Source: Bacteroidaceae bacterium (lineage in GTDB: Bacteria; Bacteroidota; Bacteroidia; Bacteroidales; Bacteroidaceae). Taken from it: 8,963 bases of DNA. Made by a program: the position numbers and the translations under genes. Positions 6,844-8,963 of the stretch are shown here, piece after piece. The notes under the pieces are model-generated. The model was not told where the DNA came from and made no database searches. It was given only the letters and a program-made list of their open reading frames with translations. How positions within the stretch are numbered: position 1 is the first letter of the stretch; every line of letters begins with the position of its first letter. The stretch covers positions 1 to 8,963 of the forward strand of contig JAILIJ010000341.1 in NCBI GenBank assembly GCA_024695315.1, given 5' to 3'.

Positions 6844-7281
6844 ATGAAAAAATTATTGTTTTTCCTTTTGACAATAGTATCATTTACTAATGCCAAAGCA
6901 TTTAAGTTCGATGGAATTGACTTGAATGGAACACAACAACAGGTTGCACGTGAGATTAGCATGAAAGGATATGTCTATGACGATGCAACTAAAAGTCTCA
7001 AAGGCAATTGTCATGGAATGAACATTTTCCTAAGTCTTGACCAAGATAATGTTTCTGACAAATCAAAAATCGGAAGACTTATTGTAGACATTCCTATGAC
7101 TACAGAAAACGCCATAGAAGACGCGGTAGTAATATTCAACGTCATTTACCACAGAATAGCTTCTATAAGTGGAAATGCAACTTATTCTGTAGACGATGAT
7201 GGCACAATCATGGAACTTAAGAAAACACAAAAAGGTATTCAACTAATTTATGTAACACCAAATTACAACGCAAAAAATTAA
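6844..7281 (+). CDS. Small secreted protein of unknown function
   Basis: This 145-residue protein begins with a clear signal peptide: basic MKK, a hydrophobic core (residues 4-15) and an NAKA cleavage motif ending at residue 19. There is no cysteine just after the cleavage site, so it is not a lipoprotein and should be periplasmic or released. The mature part opens with F-x-F-D-G-I-D-L-N-G-T and reaches K-G-Y at 41-43. This resembles a recurring Bacteroidales type of small exported protein with an F-x-G-I-x-x-x-G-T opening and a K-G-F/Y about 20 residues later, which has no described function. No catalytic motif is visible. The single Cys57 argues against an internal disulfide. It has its own promoter, is transcribed away from argF', and is followed by a long hairpin. 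Reality and export are well supported; family membership is from memory and tentative. Confidence 0.85.
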   Translation: MKKLLFFLLTIVSFTNAKAFKFDGIDLNGTQQQVAREISMKGYVYDDATKSLKGNCHGMNIFLSLDQDNVSDKSKIGRLIVDIPMTTENAIEDAVVIFNVIYHRIASISGNATYSVDDDGTIMELKKTQKGIQLIYVTPNYNAKN

Positions 7282-7363
7282 AAGTAGACATAAAAACAAT
7301 TACACAAAATAATAAAAGAATAAAGAGGAGTAAATTTTAACTTTATAAAACAATAAACTTTAT

Positions 7364-7430
7364 CAGCCGATTCAGACATCTATAAGGGTCTTTTAAGCCT
7401 TATATAACGTCTAAATCGGCTGTTTTATAT
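7364..7430 (+). terminator. Long nested hairpin, likely terminator
   Basis: Three stacked stems can form. CAGCCGATT (7364-7372) pairs with AATCGGCTG (7414-7422), AGAC (7374-7377) with GTCT (7409-7412), and TATAAGG (7381-7387) with CCTTATA (7398-7404), around a 10-nt tip. The plus-strand side ends in TTTTATAT, so termination of the gene ending at 7281 is the simplest reading, 83 nt after its stop. The structure is longer than a minimal terminator and could also be the 3' end of a small RNA. Confidence 0.75.
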
Positions 7431-7477
7431 ACAAACTATTATTGGCTTTACAAATAAATATAAAGTTGCAGAAAAGA

Positions 7478-7513
7478 CAAAAAAGTGGTGCACACAAAAA
7501 GTGTGACACCACT
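7478..7513 (-). terminator. Minus-strand hairpin terminator
   Basis: AGTGGTG (7484-7490) pairs with CACCACT (7507-7513), and CACAC (7491-7495) pairs with GTGTG (7501-7505). One base (7506) bulges and the loop is AAAAA. Read on the minus strand the stem is followed by TTTTTTGTCTTTT, a strong T-tract. It lies about 30 bp after the stop of the 69-residue gene and probably ends the surface-protein transcript. Confidence 0.85.
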
Positions 7514-7545
7514 ATTTTCTAAAATAATACGTCGAACTTTAAGGA

Positions 7546-7755
7546 TTACCAAAGACTTCCCCAACCATTCTTTTTGGAAGAATTATTACCAGATCGACTA
7601 AATCGATCATCCCCAAAAGAAGAGCCACGCATCTTTGCATCACCTTCATCTCCAGGTTCACCCAATCCTGATTCATTTAGTACAGAAAAGGCTACCTTAA
7701 AGTCATAAAATTCTACTAGAGGCTGTTCGTATTTTCTTTTCATATTATTGTTCAT
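7546..7755 (-). CDS. Small WGSLW-tailed protein of unknown function
   Basis: This 69-residue protein (65 if translation starts at the second Met, ATG at 7743) has a basic N-terminus with a K-Y-x-x-P motif (residues 8-13 from the first Met). A short hydrophobic stretch around 16-26 follows, then a Gly/Asp/Ser-rich middle (GLGEPGDEGDAK) and the C-terminal tail NGWGSLW. I recall this pattern (KxYxxP start, acidic or Gly-rich middle containing DAK, WGSLW end) from short Prevotella genes of unknown function that sit behind large surface proteins. There is no signal peptide, lipobox or cysteine. It starts 46 bp after the stop of the surface-protein gene, on the same strand, and is followed by a strong terminator, so the two are probably co-transcribed. 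A hairpin just before the start may affect translation. The layout is reminiscent of a precursor peptide, but no modifying enzyme is visible. Confidence 0.75.
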   Translation of the reverse strand: MNNNMKRKYEQPLVEFYDFKVAFSVLNESGLGEPGDEGDAKMRGSSFGDDRFSRSGNNSSKKNGWGSLW

Positions 7756-7758
7756 AAT

Positions 7759-7785
7759 GTGCGGTGAGACAAATGCTCACCACAC
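7759..7785 (-). promoter_or_regulatory. Intercistronic hairpin before the small WGSLW gene
   Basis: On the minus strand GTGTGGTGAG (7776-7785) pairs with CTCACCGCAC (7759-7768) around a 7-nt loop, giving a 10-bp stem with one G-T pair. It ends 3 nt before the ATG at 7755 and 15 nt before the ATG at 7743. No T-tract follows (ATTATGAACAATAAT), so it is a poor terminator. It may mark an mRNA processing or stability site between the two genes, or limit ribosome access to the first ATG. Confidence 0.6.
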
Positions 7786-7801
7786 AATAAATAATAATCT
7801 A

Positions 7802-8963
7802 TTATTTCACAAAGATCTTTCTTGTTGTTCCATCAGAATAAATAACAACGTTGAATCCGCGTTGTAGATTTGGACGACGAACTCCTGTAGCATCAGAGTA
7901 TCCTATAATTGTAGCATCTTCCTTAGACAAAGATTCTATTACATTAGGAATATCTGAAATCTCTATCATCAAAACAGATGAGCGTAATTTTGCATCAGTA
8001 GACTCTTCATCGTTATTAGAAGTTCCTCTGTATATGAACGCTCTAAATGGTGCAATTGAGAAATAGCAATTACCTCTCAGGAACTTATTCTGCTTAATAT
8101 AGTAACAATCCTGAGCACATAATCCATCGTCATTTGTAACAACACTAGACTCACAACCAATTTGTCCAACATAATACTTTACATAAGATCCATAGAGACT
8201 TAAAGGATCATTTTCTGGATCAGGAGTCTTTAATTCATCTGTCTTATGTACAATAGCATTAGTTTCGTTAATTGCCAAGTCACCAGAAGCCTTATACATA
8301 ATAGGAGTATTAGCTGATAAAGTCTTACTATCGTTAGTACCGACTATCAACTTACCATAAGTATAAGAATCATCAATCTTTGTAGGAGAATAGTATGATG
8401 TAACATTTGTTGGTAATGCTGTAAGATCGAAAGGCATAACAAGTGTACCCCATGCCACACCATCTATTAAAGAAGATGTACGAGTATAAGATGCTTTATT
8501 AGCCGTAAACTCTTGTGGAACATACATAGTCTTTTTATCTGTAATAACAAGATTAGTACATGTATATGTTTCAACATAATCTTCATTTCCATCATTTATT
8601 ACAGTTTCAACAGTCTTATTAACTATATTTGACGTTCCATTGACCATGTCACTTTCGTAGTCTGTATAGATCAAGATGTTGTTATCAGTTTGCCAACCTT
8701 CATCTGATGTATTAAGTTCACCTCCCAAAGTAACATTGTCCTTATATACATAAACAGCACCCAAAGTTGAACTATTATCATCAATAACAGTTTTAACCTC
8801 ACCTGGAAGATTCTCCATATCATCCCAATTACCATAAAGAGTAATAATCTTTGAATCATCACTTAACTCATAGAGTCCTTGGTAATTACCGCAATAATAT
8901 AATTTGAAATTATCAAAAGCAAATGAACCAAATATATTTTTCAAAGAAATTGTAAGATCTTTA
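7802..8963 (-). CDS. C-terminal part of a large surface or secreted protein (partial)
   Basis: The frame is open to the window edge. In-frame codons reading KDLTIS precede the TTG at 8942-8944, so the gene starts beyond 8963 and that TTG is not its start. About 386 residues are visible. The sequence is Asn/Thr/Ser/Tyr-rich, low in basic residues and looks extracellular. A segment with the pattern S-x-x-x-G-x-x-W-G-T-L-V-M-P-F-D-L, followed by LSANTPIMYK, resembles a domain common in large Prevotella surface proteins (x-W-x-T-L-C-L-P-F then L-x-A-N-T-P-Y). The last 30 residues (GYSDATGVRR, then QRGFNVVIYSDG and TTRKIFVK) look like the short C-terminal sorting or anchoring tails of Bacteroidetes secreted proteins, close to type IX secretion type A tails but shorter. 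No catalytic domain is visible in this part. It is followed after 46 bp by the small WGSLW gene. Confidence 0.8.
   Translation of the reverse strand, partial: KDLTISLKNIFGSFAFDNFKLYYCGNYQGLYELSDDSKIITLYGNWDDMENLPGEVKTVIDDNSSTLGAVYVYKDNVTLGGELNTSDEGWQTDNNILIYTDYESDMVNGTSNIVNKTVETVINDGNEDYVETYTCTNLVITDKKTMYVPQEFTANKASYTRTSSLIDGVAWGTLVMPFDLTALPTNVTSYYSPTKIDDSYTYGKLIVGTNDSKTLSANTPIMYKASGDLAINETNAIVHKTDELKTPDPENDPLSLYGSYVKYYVGQIGCESSVVTNDDGLCAQDCYYIKQNKFLRGNCYFSIAPFRAFIYRGTSNNDEESTDAKLRSSVLMIEISDIPNVIESLSKEDATIIGYSDATGVRRPNLQRGFNVVIYSDGTTRKIFVK

Noticed and set aside
8671..8862. Minus-strand 63-residue frame
   Set aside because: It is an alternative frame inside the surface-protein gene and has no independent support.
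8942..8944. TTG as the start of the right-edge gene
   Set aside because: The frame stays open to the window end with sensible residues before it, so the gene is cut by the window and does not start here.

Overview
The window looks like a chromosomal segment of a Bacteroidales bacterium, most likely Prevotella or a close relative. Four things support this. Several genes are preceded by the Bacteroidetes-type promoter (TTTG/TTG, about 20 bp, TAnnTTTG). The arginine pathway gene is the transcarbamylase variant that Bacteroidetes use on acylated ornithine. The leuS - YitT - HAM1 gene order is familiar from Bacteroidales. The right end carries a large surface protein with a short C-terminal tail, followed by a small protein ending in WGSLW, a pairing I associate with Prevotella.

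Layout from left to right. Positions 1-410 have no gene but hold an 11-bp tandem repeat block and a possible promoter. At 411-659 (+) is a small Gly-rich membrane protein of the GlsB/YeaQ/YmgE (transglycosylase-associated) family. It ends at a hairpin terminator (699-743) that faces the next, convergent block. From 6633 down to 807 three genes run leftwards: an argF'-type acylornithine transcarbamylase, leuS, and an unusual single reading frame that joins a complete YitT-type membrane protein to a complete HAM1/RdgB-type nucleotide pyrophosphatase. A divergent promoter region (about 6634-6843) separates argF' from a small secreted protein of unknown function (6844-7281, +). That gene is followed by a long nested hairpin. 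From the right edge a large surface or secreted protein, cut by the window end, runs leftwards to 7802. It is followed by the 69-residue WGSLW protein and a minus-strand terminator.

How the genes relate: argF' serves arginine synthesis and leuS serves translation. The YitT-HAM1 fusion would place house-cleaning of damaged NTPs on a membrane protein, if the enzyme is still active. Several of its signature residues have changed, so this is open. Ser at position 90 of the transcarbamylase points to N-succinylornithine rather than N-acetylornithine as substrate. The surface-protein and small-protein pair at the right end looks co-transcribed and has no assigned function.

I see no mobile element, CRISPR array, tRNA or rRNA. 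The most unusual items are the fused YitT-HAM1 frame with its altered active site, and the small WGSLW protein with a hairpin placed just before its start codon.
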